From Leptasterias polaris (lineage: Eukaryota; Echinodermata; Asteroidea; Forcipulatida; Asteriidae): a stretch of DNA of 64,000 nt. Position 1 is the first letter of the stretch, and the number at the start of each line of letters is the position of its first letter. The notes below the pieces were generated by a model, which saw only the letters and a program-made list of their open reading frames with translations, did not search any database and had not been told where the DNA came from. A program made the position numbers and the translations under genes. The stretch is taken from contig JAZGTN010000069.1 of the NCBI GenBank assembly GCA_037783415.1, positions 744,001 through 808,000 of the forward strand, in the 5' to 3' direction. Shown here piece after piece: positions 53,321 to 64,000 of the stretch.

Positions 53321-54563
53321 TTACAGAGTTGAGGATGCTTGATGCAGAGAGAAGATGACGTGTCTGAATTCATGGTTAAGACTGGTGCCAAGTGTTCTCT
53401 TCAACTTAGATTGCGTGTATCTCTCATTAGAACTGAGGCGTTTAATTGTCCGATCATCTTGAATGTATAGTACTGCAATAAAAACCCATGTTTGCATAAA
53501 ATTACTCCAGCCAAGGATAAAAAACTTCTTATAACAGTCTTTGGATTGTGATGAATCTTTAAAACCACATCAGGCATGCCCTGCTCTCAGTATCTCTTTC
53601 TACAATTTTAACCTCAGACAACTAAGAGCCATGCAATATAGGATCCAGAGGGGTACGAGGACATGTCATAGTATCCAGAGGGGTAAGAGGATACATGTAT
53701 GTTAGGATCCAGAGGGGTAGTAGGACATAGATGGCAGATACAAGAAATAGAGTTTGGATGAATGGAGGAGATCTCTATTAGTTAAGTGGATTGACAAAGT
53801 ATGTTGCACTATAGAAGGGTAACATAAAGGGGGATGATCCATAGAGACATCAAAGTACGGTGCACATTTGGGATTGTAAAGCTAAGTGATCAGCACTAAA
53901 CAACTATACATACATTAATCTGGACACCATAGCTGATCTAATTGACTTTTTTTTCTGAAAAATGACTTTTTTTCTGAAAACAAAAGTGTTGCATGTTATA
54001 GATAATGTAGGTTTTATTTTTAACTCACCAAAACTGTCAAGTTTAAATTGATGAATCTTCATTCTAGGAAACTCTTTACAGGAAGTTTCTGCACAAGGAC
54101 CGAGAATATTCTGTGGAAAAAGATGTATATAAAAAGCAACTTTAAGAAAAATGGAAATCTTAATTCAGGCAGTTACAGTAAATATTTTGCATTGAGTGCA
54201 CCTGTGGCTTCACTGGGTTCTTAATCCAATTTTATACAACCATCTATTTATATTAAAAACTTTCATACCCTAAAATTTCTTAAAACAATGATTTATCAAG
54301 ATCAGATCTTAAAACTTGGTCAAATTTCTGGCTAATCTGACCCCAAAATTCATTAAAGAAAAATCTTTAAAGTTCTTCTTGGGGACTTAGGTGGCAATAG
54401 GCATGTCCTAACAAATAATAAAAAATAAATAAATAAATGCACATGACCAGACTTGCATTACAACATTATCACCAGATCAAACCGCATCATTTTTCTGCCA
54501 TTTGCATGCACCACCTATTCTCTGAACACTTTGAGAGTCATGGAACTCTTCTTTGGAGTAGAA
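53321..54563 (-). CDS. Three 3' exons of an unrecognised protein-coding gene
   Basis: Three minus-strand exons join in phase. 54563-54483 (81 nt, 27 codons) starts FYSKEEFHDSQSVQR. 54110-54029 (82 nt) includes GPCAETSCKEFPRMKIHQF. 53472-53321 (152 nt) includes YIQDDRTIKRLSSNERYTQ and ends with a stop. The acceptors are TTTCCATCAG, TTTTTCCACAG and TTTTATTGCAG; the donors are GCG/GTTTGA and TTTTG/GTGAGT. Fit of phase across both introns argues that the exons are real. I do not recognise the family; the protein is polar and has no visible membrane segment. Upstream exons should lie at higher coordinates. A donor-like GAG/GTAAAA near 55458 may end a 5' exon. Confidence 0.6.
53639..53735. repeat. 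Short degenerate tandem repeat (ATCCAGAGGGGTA units)
   Basis: Three copies of ATCCAGAGGGGTA followed by a variable GAGGACAT-like segment, spaced about 30 bp. It lies in the last intron of the unrecognised minus-strand gene. Confidence 0.7.
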
Positions 54564-56152
54564 CTGATGGAAACAAAATCAATGTCATTTGCAGTTTGTA
54601 TTTGAGAACTTTTATGAAAGAAAATCTTTTGTTTGGTTATCAAGAGTAACTTCTCTTTTCATTTTTCACCTTTGTGACAATGAGTTTAAAGTTATGGTTT
54701 ACTTTCTTGTTTCAACCTAGTTCGTCAGATCACTTTTGCTTTGTTTGTTCATCTCAAATGATTATTATTCTTATATTTGTTGTTGTTTATTTAAACTTCC
54801 TAATAATTACTTGTATATTTGCATTGGAACTAAATGTTGAGTTGAATTGAAATCGAATTGGTTTACAAAATCAAAAGTTGACAGTGTTTTTTGTAATGTT
54901 TGTGAATAAAACAGAGTGCACGTTCTGACAGGATTTAGTTGAAGTTTTTTACAGATATGAAAGATTTTGCTTGAAATCAAATTGACTGTTTTTTCTATTG
55001 GTCTTGAGCCAAAATGAGGTCTAAGACCAAGACAGTGGGGTCCGAGACCAAGACCAAGACCAGGAAGTCCGAGATCATGCATTCTCGAGACCAAGACCAT
55101 GGACGTTTGGTCTCGAGACTACAACATTGCCATTGGTAGTGATGGGCTTGTCATGATATGGTTTGCTTGTTTGTATTCCTGCAAAAGCTGGCAACAGCCA
55201 ACAAACAGCCAATCTCACTCATACAAACATTGGTTAAATGTTTAGCCCAGGTTGGACTCTCCTCTTGAGCCAAAATGAGGTCCAAGACCAAGACAGTGGG
55301 GTCCGAGACCAAGACCAAGACCAGGAAGTCCGAGATCATGCATGCTCGAGACCAAGACCACAGAAATTGGTCTCGAGACTGTTCTCCAGACCAAGACCAC
55401 AAACATGACAAACAGCAACGACTAGTACTTATGTACATACTACGTGTGTGACATTTTTTACCTCCCTCAAACTCGTGTCAACATCAGACGCTCTGTCTGT
55501 GTCTCTCTATCCGCTGTGTGGACGGGAGGGATGGCGGGGTAAACACTAAACAACATAAACACAACACTACCGGTTTAGTACCAACCAACCATCCATACCA
55601 TGATCATCCATGAGACAAAAAATGCTACCAAAAGCATGTCCTTTATACAATTTCAACAAATAGATCAACGCCAAAAGACCTATAAACCATTTCTATAAAT
55701 TACAATGTAAAAACTGGACAGAAAAATATGTACTTACCAGAGTTTTTTGATAAAATAATTTCAATTTGAAATACATACGATAAAAGCAGACGACAGCTCA
55801 CAATGTTTATGATATGTTTGTTCCGGGTATTAACTACGCATGTGCAGTAAGTGGTGCAAAGTGAGGGCGCCCTATCTTGGAACAAACAAAACAAGAAATG
55901 CCTTATTTTTTATTTTGTTGCAAAGTTTTTTTCGGGGGTAGTTAGCAAAAATTCCAAACGGCTGACCTGCCAAAAATTGGAAAGAGTTCTGAAAATCAGT
56001 CGTCCAAAAAATTTGTTGATTGGTTTTCAAGCAAGAGGTTGAGGTGAGTGAGAGACGATATTTTGGAGTATTTTTGAATTATTCCTTTAGCAATGTAAAT
56101 AGCGCCACCAACCGTCCAGGTCCATGAAACTGAAGGACATGAAAATGAAAAC
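54564..56152. other. Region between the minus-strand gene and MED21
   Basis: Contains the paired repeats at 55002-55380. If the minus-strand gene starts near 55540, the two genes are arranged head to head and may share a promoter around 55540-55900; that is speculative. GAG/GTGAGT at 56041-56049 and a TTCCTTTAG acceptor at 56084-56092 could bound a 5' UTR intron of MED21. Confidence 0.35.
55002..55380. repeat. Pair of 119-bp direct repeats rich in GACCAAGACC
   Basis: Copies at 55002-55120 and 55263-55380 begin CTTGAGCCAAAATGAGG and end TTGGTCTCGAGACT. They are about 142 bp apart, contain internal GACCAAGACC iterations and are nearly identical. Confidence 0.85.
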
Positions 56153-57803
56153 ATGGCTGACAGAGTAACTCAATTACAAGACGCTGTCAATCAGGTATTT
56201 ATTTGTGTTTTATAAGACTTTGAAGATATGTTATATACTTATTTTGGCCATATAATGAAAGGAAATGGTCTCATATGTTGTATTGACTTGTATTGTATTT
56301 CCCAGTGACCCATTACATACCGAGAAAAATGTAAACAATTAAATGTTTGCCAAATTTTCGGACACTTTAACTTACTAAAACAGTAACACCCCCCGAACAA
56401 AGATTTGACTTGTACGTGTTAGCCCAAATAACGTTACAATAAGAAAGGTAAGAAAGAATTAATGAACAGTACAAAGTACGCAAAATGCTTGATGGAAGAG
56501 TGTACTTTAATCTACTCATGATGCCTATATTTTTGGAAATTTTGTTTTCTAATTCCTTTATATGGAATTTCCAAGAAAGACATTCATCAATATAGACACC
56601 AAGAAATTTAGTATGTGACACTTACCTCAAACCAATGTATATTCTCTTTTAGCCCATACTTTACAGTTCCATGCCTCTTGTTGAGGCCACACTCCTACCT
56701 AGCCAAACTTCCAAGTTAATATTCAGAAAAAAGGAAATTTGCGCTTCATAAAGCGTTCTGAAATAAACCATAAATAACTTAATAGATATGTGTGCTAAGC
56801 ACTGTATACTCAGTACTTACACGAGTTCTGTAAAAAAAAATCCACAGGCAAATCACTCGGCTGGAATTCGAACCCACGACCTTTGCATTGCTAGAGCAGA
56901 TGTCTTACCACATATCTAACTTACTGTTTTTACAGCTTGCAGAACACTTCTGTAACAGCATTGGTGTCCTACAGCAAAGCGCCACACCAGCCAAGTTCCC
57001 CGGCTTTGAGAAGCAAGGAGTAACGCTTCAGCAGGAGCCAGGACTTGGTCCACAAGAGGACTATACCCAGCTGTTTGCTCAACTCATAGCTAGGACAGCC
57101 AAAGATATTGATGTCCTCATTGACTCGCTGCCAAGTGAAGAGTCAACTGTTGAACTTCAGGTCAGAGTGATTTTCAGATTTAATAAAGATGACGAGATTT
57201 GCTGTGTGCTGTTGTTAATAACTTACCGTTAAAAATATCATGATTAGTTTGCTTTACCGTTCCTCTGCAACAAATTTTGTGCATAAACTACAGGTATGTC
57301 CTGTACATTACTGTGAGTGTTGCCATAATTCTTGAGAAAACAATAAGCTTGGGTGAGTGTTGATTCTATGTGTACAATTATACATGATCACTTTGCTCAC
57401 TTGATGCCTTTAAATTCTCTTTGAAAATGCCATAAAACAAATATATATTTCAACTTGAGACACCACAAATCTTTTAAAGTGTTAGATTTATTTGATGCAG
57501 GATTTGTGTTTTACATTAATAAATATTCTGTGTAGTGAAGAGAGTCATGGTCTTAAATTGTTTTTATTTTTTTGGATACAGCAAGCATCCTTGAAGAACC
57601 TTGAGGTGGAGAATCAGGAGGCAGCCCATAAGCTTGGTGAGGTGGTACAGAGAGGAGAGGCCCTCCTTGTCAGGATACAGGAGGCACTTGGTGATATCGC
57701 CGAGGCTCAACTCAGAACACAGAGTGCAAAGACGGCTAAACAGACACAAGAAGCAACAGCTGTTAAGCAGGAAGAAGAGAGTGTTGACACTGTACAAAGA
57801 TGA
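56153..57803 (+). CDS. MED21: Mediator complex subunit 21
   Basis: 162 residues from three exons: 56153-56194, 56936-57160 and 57582-57803. Introns have GT-AG ends and fall between codons. The protein starts MADRVTQLQDAVNQ and contains FCNSIGVLQQ and the highly conserved IARTAKDIDVLIDSLPSEES; the rest is a long coiled-coil helix. MED21 (Srb7) pairs with MED7 in the middle module of Mediator, which links transcription factors to RNA polymerase II. The length is close to the usual size of about 145 residues, with a longer polar C-terminus. The stop overlaps the start of CDIN1. An out-of-frame ATG at 56138 opens a small upstream frame that overlaps the MED21 start, if the mRNA includes it. A SINE ends just before exon 2. 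Confidence 0.95.
56748..56920 (-). repeat. tRNA-derived SINE in MED21 intron 1
   Basis: On the minus strand there is an A-box-like GTGGTAAGACATCTG, a B-box GGGTTCGAATTCC (complement of 56862-56874), then a T run and AAGTACTGAGTATACAGTGC. The head ends about 15 bases before the exon 2 acceptor AG at 56934-56935. I recall similar SINE tails from echinoderm genomes; this was not checked. Confidence 0.7.
57800..57803 (+). other. ATGA stop-start overlap of MED21 and CDIN1
   Basis: TGA at 57801-57803 ends MED21 and ATG at 57800-57802 starts CDIN1, so the four bases ATGA belong to both. There is no room for a separate promoter or polyadenylation site between the two frames. Termination-coupled reinitiation is the simplest way to translate both from one mRNA. 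Confidence 0.95.
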
Positions 57804-58651
57804 AAAGAAGCGAGTATAAAGAGATAATTCAATGCTTTGAGTCACAACAGTGTGATGGCACAACAGAATCTTTGGCGCAGGTCAACAAAGTGTTTCCAAC
57901 TGTGTCCCATAACACACTAATCAGTATTTATTCTCAGTATGTCCAGCTAAAGACTAAGAAGAACTATGGTGTCTATAGCTCCCCGTACAAAGCACAGAAG
58001 TACTACACTCAGTACCAGCAACGCAGCTTAGATCCCTCCAACACTCAAGGCATGGTATTAGTGCAATTTGCCAATGAGCTTGATCTAAGCCCTGCACTTC
58101 TTGCACGTGTCGTACTTGAGAGGTATCTCTTTCATCTTTCTGGCAGTGAGGCACCAGTCCCTAAGAATAGACTGACTAAAATGTTGCGTGATCCTTGTCT
58201 GATAATGGACCCAGCATTGTCCCTTGAGGTACAACAGTGTTCCTTAGTGGATTCCAGCTATGGGCCGGTAGTGGACAGCATTAAGCATTCCATTGGAGAA
58301 GAGCTTGAAGTCCACTTGAAAAAGATCCTCCAGGATCATCATCTGACATTTCTAGATGAAGACGATATGAGAAAGAAAGGTTACGACAAGACGCCAGACA
58401 TTAAACTCCAAGTGCCAATAGCTGTTGGAGGAAGGGTTGTTAATTGGATTGAAAGCAAAGCGTTGTTTGGTGATGACCACAGTCATGAGAATTACATGAA
58501 AGACCAGTTATGGAGCTATGTAAATCGTTTTGGTTCTGGTCTTGTTATTTATTGGTTTGGCTTCATCGAGGAGCTTGCTACAAGTTCTGAGCAAGGCATC
58601 ATCATAGCTAACGACTTCCCCAAAACATTCACAATATTGACTCCAGCTTAA
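57800..58651 (+). CDS. CDIN1: CDAN1-interacting nuclease 1 homologue, single exon
   Basis: 283 residues, close to the human protein (C15orf41, about 281). The family is a PD-(D/E)XK-type nuclease related to archaeal resolvases. It binds codanin-1 and is linked in humans to congenital dyserythropoietic anaemia type I. Visible landmarks are ARVVLERYL, KMLRDPCLI, YGPVVDSIKHSIG, KGYDKTPD, WIESKALFGD and FGSGLVIYWFGFI. Catalytic candidates are D200, E218 and K220. The start MKRSEYKEIIQCF matches the natural N-terminus and overlaps the MED21 stop by four bases, ATGA, in a different frame. No intron is present, whereas vertebrate CDIN1 has many. It probably shares the MED21 mRNA. Confidence 0.94.
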   Translation: MKRSEYKEIIQCFESQQCDGTTESLAQVNKVFPTVSHNTLISIYSQYVQLKTKKNYGVYSSPYKAQKYYTQYQQRSLDPSNTQGMVLVQFANELDLSPALLARVVLERYLFHLSGSEAPVPKNRLTKMLRDPCLIMDPALSLEVQQCSLVDSSYGPVVDSIKHSIGEELEVHLKKILQDHHLTFLDEDDMRKKGYDKTPDIKLQVPIAVGGRVVNWIESKALFGDDHSHENYMKDQLWSYVNRFGSGLVIYWFGFIEELATSSEQGIIIANDFPKTFTILTPA

Positions 58652-60155
58652 TCTGAAACAGAAAAAAGCTTATTAACAATTTCTCAAAACAAAGTCCTGT
58701 TGCAAGGTTCAAACAAACGTTTAATTCATTTGATTGGAGGGGTTTATTTCTTGGGAAATTATTCTACTGGCAGCGATTGTAATAAACAAAGACGACACCA
58801 AACAAATATTTCTTTCACCATTATATGTGCATTTTTTATTTAATACCTTGGTTGGTTTAAGAGTCTTTATAAAGACACTTGAATATAACACTTGAAAAAA
58901 TAGAATCAATTTTCTTAATTACGTCATGTTCTTCACATGAGAAAGTTAGCGAAAAATAGTTGTTTATAATCCTTCACCTGTATTCGTTATATAAATTTTA
59001 CATTTCTGTCAAAAAAACATGTTCCCTTTTCAGATTTATGCTAAAAACAGAAAGCGCTGCCAGCCAAAAAAAGAGTGTGGCACATTTACAAAAGCTTTGC
59101 TCTACACTGGTTGAATAACTATAATGTACACTTGCTCTGCTTTTTTTCTTTTAAGTATAAATTAAGAACACTGTCAAATGTATTCTTGGTTTAGAATAAT
59201 TTCTGTGGGAGATGAAACTTTACATCAAGAGCTCAAAATCCTTCTTCATGTTGCTGCCAATGTATTATGCTGGTCAACTTGGCACAAGTTAAAAGCTGCT
59301 TTTTAATAAAAATTATGGTAGTTTTCATTTTGAAAGATTTACTTGATGACTTTTGCATGTAAACACTCCAGATTTTAAGTAGGAATATAGTGGTATACAT
59401 GTGCATTATTTTAGAGTAATGCGTGATCAAATTTGAACATTATACACTGTTAATATTTACCCCAAAACGAGATGAATTTGAGTATTACATTGTAGATGTA
59501 AAACATAGAAGTAACAGTGCGCAATTACATGTACAGACTGTTATGTTTGTTATTAAAACATGCTTGGTGTAAACAATAATTGTATTCAAAATTGCTTGAT
59601 CATTGGCCAGCGATCAAAACTAAATACTTTTTAATTTGTTTGTAACAAATCTTCGGCTAAACAGCTGGATGCCAAGATAAACAAAATACGTGTCCTTAAG
59701 TAATACAAGGTTTGAGAACCAACTTTCACATTCATGTAGCCACACGTTACACCGTGCTGTCCTTTTGTTCAAACTGTTTGGAATCCCCACAATGAGCACT
59801 AGGTAAGAGTGCTGTTGACACACACCTGCTGTGAGAACACACACTTTGAGTTTAGATAATGATCTACGGGAAAATAAGTTCACAAAAACACCCTACATGT
59901 GTATCTACTCATGCCATATAAAACAAGTTGTGCACTACAAACAGAGCAGTTCTATTTTCTCTCTCCATTTCTTCCCAAGACCACAAATTTCACTTACTTC
60001 TCAAAAATATGTATTACACATTTATCATTAGCACTTATGTATTATTGCAACTTGTCAGATTATGTTACTTTTACATACGGTATGACAGTTACCTTCCAAT
60101 TAAAACAACTAAAGTACTCAAGATATAAAACCAAACAATTCATTTAAGCATTCCA
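58652..60155. other. Region downstream of CDIN1, no gene seen
   Basis: Probably includes the shared 3' UTR. AATAAA at 58781-58786 is a candidate polyadenylation signal. The rest is AT-rich with short frames of no recognisable content. Confidence 0.45.
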
Positions 60156-60262
60156 GGGCCCAATTTCTTAGAGATGCTTAACAGGATACCAGTCACAGAT
60201 TGTACATGTGATATGGTAACCTTATCTTGGTAAGCATACTTATATTGTGCTTAGCTACTGGT
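60156..60262. mobile_element. MITE family 2, truncated copy
   Basis: GGGCCCAATTTCTTAGAGATGCTTA matches the left end of the copy at 12426 (first 20 bases shown there), and the inner GGTAACCTTAT also matches; the right inverted repeat is lost. Confidence 0.65.
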
Positions 60263-60464
60263 GTTGAATATTGCTTCCCTTATAGTAAATAGAAGACTTC
60301 ACAAAGAAACGTACTTTGATTTTTAAAAACCCTTTGTTTTCAAATAATCTGTTGGAATTACCAAAAATAAAACTCCCTTACTCCTCTTTAGGAAGAACAA
60401 AATTCCATCACTTGCTATGGCTACTGGAACATTAGCCAGAGCCAAATTAGCCAGAGCCAGAGTC

Positions 60465-60834
60465 TTAAAAGGCACTGAACACGTTTGGTAATTACTCAAA
60501 ATATATATTAGCATAAAAACTTACTTGGTAACCAGCAACGGAGAGCTGTTGATAGTATAAAACATTGTGAGAAACCACTCCCTCTGAAGTAACGTAGTTT
60601 TTGAGAAAGAGGTAACTTTTCACTAAAATAATAAAAGACTTCATGCATGAAGCCTTTTATTAGCATCTGAAAGCACACAAAATTGTGCAACAAGGGTGTT
60701 TTTTCTTTCTTTATTTTCTTGCAACTCCGATTAAGCCCAAATTTTCACAGGTTTGTTATTTTATGCATATGTTGGGATACACCGAGTGACAATACTGGTC
60801 TTTGATAATTACCAAACATGTTCAGTGCCTTTAA
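60465..60834. mobile_element. MITE family 1, complete copy with TTAA ends
   Basis: Begins TTAAAAGGCACTGAACACGT and ends ACATGTTCAGTGCCTTTAA; the ends are inverted repeats bounded by TTAA. It is inverted relative to the copies at 11964 and 48585. Inside it shares the ACAGGTTTGTTATTT block in inverse orientation. Confidence 0.85.
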
Positions 60835-62813
60835 GTGAATGTCAACATACAAACTTGGTTCCAAATAAGAATTTAAATTCAAATAGTAATTTCTTTACCA
60901 TGACTTTAAGCACTTGATGAGATGATATTTCACAGTTCAATATAAATATAACATTATTTACATATTTAATGTACTTTCGTGGTTAACCTGGACAATACAG
61001 TTAAAAACAACATTTTGGTCCAAAGCTTGATTTGTCTAATATTTTACATGCAGGTATTGGAGGCCATTTAAATAATTTATACACCACACACACAGATCCT
61101 TGTCATTTGATTGGGGGAACACACATCATGTGTCACACTCTTTTTTGCCATCATCCGTGTACTGCCACGAAGCTAAAAAATTTAATGTAGAAGTCCTATA
61201 TGGATAATTATTGTTCCCCGCCCATTAATCCACACGAGGTAAGGTTGTGCATTGGCTGACAAGGTTGGTGTCCCAGTTGTTTAATTTGTATTTTTTTTTC
61301 CAAAAGTGTCTGTCTATTTTGTATTTATTGCGAAACAAATGTAACATAACAAGGATCTATATGCGAGTTATATTAAACAAATACTGATGCATTTTGTTCA
61401 TGCAATGCAGAATACAACCACTGGCTTTCCCATTTCACTCCGCAAGCCCAGATTTCACCATGTTTATATTCTGCAACAATGCACTGAATATTTGGATGAG
61501 TGGGCTTCATTGGAAAGACTGAGGCTATACAATCACAGCTTACCATTCTTTAAACCTTAATTTGGCAACAGAATTATGACTTGATCATGGCCATACGTAC
61601 ATCTACAACCATAACATAACTAAAAAGTAATTGATACACGTAATATTTTTGCAATCTATCTTGTTTTTGGTATCGATATCTGCATTCCCAGCAGAACACA
61701 TCTTTCCAATGGGTAAAAAAATGAATCTCTAGGGTTCAGCTTATGAAACAGAAACTAAGTTAAGTTTTTATTGGATTTGATATTTACATAGCGATGAGTT
61801 GTTTGAAGTAAAGTATCATGATATCACTGCCTTTAAATCCTACATGTCCTTATGAAAACATTCGCTATGGTAGACCCCTGCTATTTCAAAGTCGGGTACA
61901 ACATCAGTATTCAATCATGGGCCAATAGTTTTCTGCAGTCAACCCTCATTATAAAGAGGTTCTGCTTATAAAAGAGTACATTCTAAAGTCCCGAATCTCG
62001 TTTCTTTGTTTTGCTGCCCTCTTGCAATGAAGTAATTTGGCTAACCCAGAATTCTTGTTATAACAAGAGTAGATTGTTTATGGGTTTTGAGGCATTGCAT
62101 GGTGAGGTATCAATATATATTTGGTTTGCGGTAACACCATGTGTATATCTACTTGCTAGGTAGATTTTGTTCTTTGAGAACTTGTCTTGCTATTTATTCT
62201 GCTGCCGCGGAGTAGAATATTCGGAATTCGGGAGACTTCTCAGTTCTGAAAAGAACTGTCCTGCTTATTAACTACTACCTGGGCGGGAAATCGGGCGGGG
62301 GACTAGAGTAGACTGTTTATCCATGTTCTTGAAAGCTGAAATATCATATTAAAATCTGTGGGCTCTTCTCAGCTACAATTTGGCCAACCATGACAAAATG
62401 ATGTTTTCAAACCAATGCTACGCCTTGGCGTTATATTCTGTAATACCTATTGAGGTTTATGAAAGGTGTGTCTGGAATGCAGTAGTGCTATAAAAGGTTA
62501 ATAACGGGAAGACAAAAAGGGAAAAAGTCACTTCATGGTTGAAGGAATTGGAATCTCAAATACAGGAATAGTTAGTAGACACATCTACAGAATGAAGACT
62601 TGAATAGCACACACTGAGTTTATACTTGATCATCTTAACACCAAATCTATGGGGAACCAGGGATCAGTTATAGGTTACACCCCTATTTTCCGACACCCTA
62701 ACCCAAATCCTAACCCTAGCGGATAAATCACATGGGGTTTTCGGAACATAGGGTTGTCAGAATATAGAGCAGTCACTGTTATAGAGAGCAATCTAACACA
62801 CAGCTTTGCAGAT
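60835..62813. other. Intergenic DNA, no gene recognised
   Basis: AT-rich sequence without long frames; two short CCCTAACCC-like stretches lie at 62696-62716. Confidence 0.4.
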
Positions 62814-63141
62814 AGACTTGTGGACAAGTCGTTAATGTTTGTCGCGGTGATTGTTGAGTCGCGTGGTGGTAGCGTAATAAATACTGCTCTTGTGAGATCA
62901 CTGCTCTCGCGTGAAGTTGCTGGCTGCCGACACTTCGACCAGTCGTGAGAGCAGCAGTCCCGCGGGATATTGCGAGAGAGCCGTTTCGCTATCACCGTGA
63001 CAGACATTAATAATGACTTGTCAAATGTATTAACAGTCGTGAGAGCAGTAGTCTCGCGCAGAACAGCCCTCTAGCGGAATATTGCGAGAGAGTCGTTCAG
63101 CTATCACAGCGACAGACATTTAACGACTTGTCCACACGACT
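62814..63141. mobile_element. Foldback element of about 330 bp with inverted ends
   Basis: AGACTTGTGGACAAGTCGTT at the left pairs with AACGACTTGTCCACACGACT at the right, extending over GTCGC-GTGAT. Internally two GTCGTGAGAGCAG-to-GACTTGTC segments (about 62940-63023 and 63036-63130) form a direct repeat. No coding capacity. Confidence 0.7.
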
Positions 63142-64000
63142 ACTTTGCTGAGTATAAACCAATAACCATGAATCCTGCAGCTGACTACAGCAAGCTTGCA
63201 AACATCCCTTCCAAAACAGACTTTTCTCCACATGGCTGTAGCCACAAGAACTACAAAAAATTTCTAAACCCACCGTGGAAAACTTCAAAACTTACATCAA
63301 TACATGTCGGCAACCCAAATGCTACAATGTATGTGATGTATTTTGTGATTTTTTTCTCTTTCACTTGGCAAATAAACTCATCCAGAAATACTGTGTTTGA
63401 AGGCATTCATGAAATATTTATGTTTTTTAATGGACATTAGTTAATGGAGTTAGTGAATAAAGGTAAGAAATAGCAGACGAGAAAGTGGTAAATATTTAAC
63501 GAGACAAAGGTGAAGTGTTTTGTCTCATTTTTTGTTAAATAAAGATATTTAGTAGACAAACAACCACTGAAATGAGCTACCATTGCCAATTGCCATATCA
63601 AATCTTTAACATTGAGAACCAAAAGAAGATGGTCACAGTTATGATACAAAATTTTCCATTTCATACCTGAATTTAACATTCATATTCTAAGGAAAATTAA
63701 CCAATTCTAAATGACAACTTATTTAAGAATTTAAAATAAACAAGCACGCCTAAATTGCCACATCTTACTTATCACGTTATTTTTTGTTCTACGCAACAAT
63801 AACAATTATAATGCCAGCATCAATTATGTAGTAAACTCATTAAAATCAGCTGATCACTGACATAAAAGTAAAATAGCTTCCAACTTTGGGAAGAGTGTGT
63901 TAATAATGTGGCCCTGCTCTCAAAAGAGATCCATAGATTGCAAGATTTTAATAGACATGGACACAAGCCCTTTTCAATCACACAGCTCCAGCTAGCGTTT
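63142..64000. other. Intergenic DNA at the right edge
   Basis: A frame at 63168-63440 starts MNPAADYSKLANIPSK but has no recognised domain and no conserved neighbour; it is not called as a gene. Confidence 0.35.

Noticed and set aside
63168..63440. A frame starting MNPAADYSKL
   Set aside because: No recognisable domain, no splice context, and it lies next to a foldback repeat.

Overview
This is animal nuclear DNA: spliced genes, Ty3/Gypsy and tyrosine-recombinase retrotransposons, MITEs and a tRNA-derived SINE. The repeat types and the fibrinogen-related and C-type lectin genes suggest an echinoderm, probably a sea star. That is an inference; no species-specific marker was seen.

Layout. 1-1942 is the 3' part of a Gypsy pol with one in-frame stop. 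2383-3280 is a broken fibrinogen-related gene; its intact paralogue is at 10752-11693. Between them lies element A (4576-10533, minus strand), a Gypsy retrotransposon that lost protease, RT, RNase H and most of integrase but keeps a long open frame joining Gag to a zinc-finger domain. 11694-15422 is mostly non-coding, with two MITEs and a piece of a C-type lectin gene.

15423-42958 is one nest of mobile elements. An old Gypsy element C is split by a TIR DNA transposon D (17545-35345) and by a hAT-like element (36604-38451). D carries an intact, apparently very young Gypsy element B (17787-28111, LTRs identical by eye, one open frame of 3123 codons) and a Ngaro-like tyrosine-recombinase retrotransposon E (29007-35070). 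E in turn carries a small hAT-like MITE.

A, B and C share two unusual traits. Each has a long tandem-repeat region upstream of Gag; in A and B this is 54 and 52 units of a 42-bp repeat. Each also has a C2H2 zinc-finger reading frame downstream of integrase whose ATG sits directly behind a splice-acceptor-like sequence. This looks like an extra ORF in the env position, expressed from a spliced mRNA.

42959-64000 is host sequence. It holds degenerate interstitial telomere repeats (48902-49770), a SINE-like tRNA head, three 3' exons of an unrecognised minus-strand gene (53321-54563), and a compact pair, MED21 (three exons) and CDIN1 (single exon). The MED21 stop and CDIN1 start share the four bases ATGA at 57800-57803, so both proteins may be translated from one bicistronic mRNA. 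The rest is AT-rich intergenic DNA with MITEs and foldback repeats.
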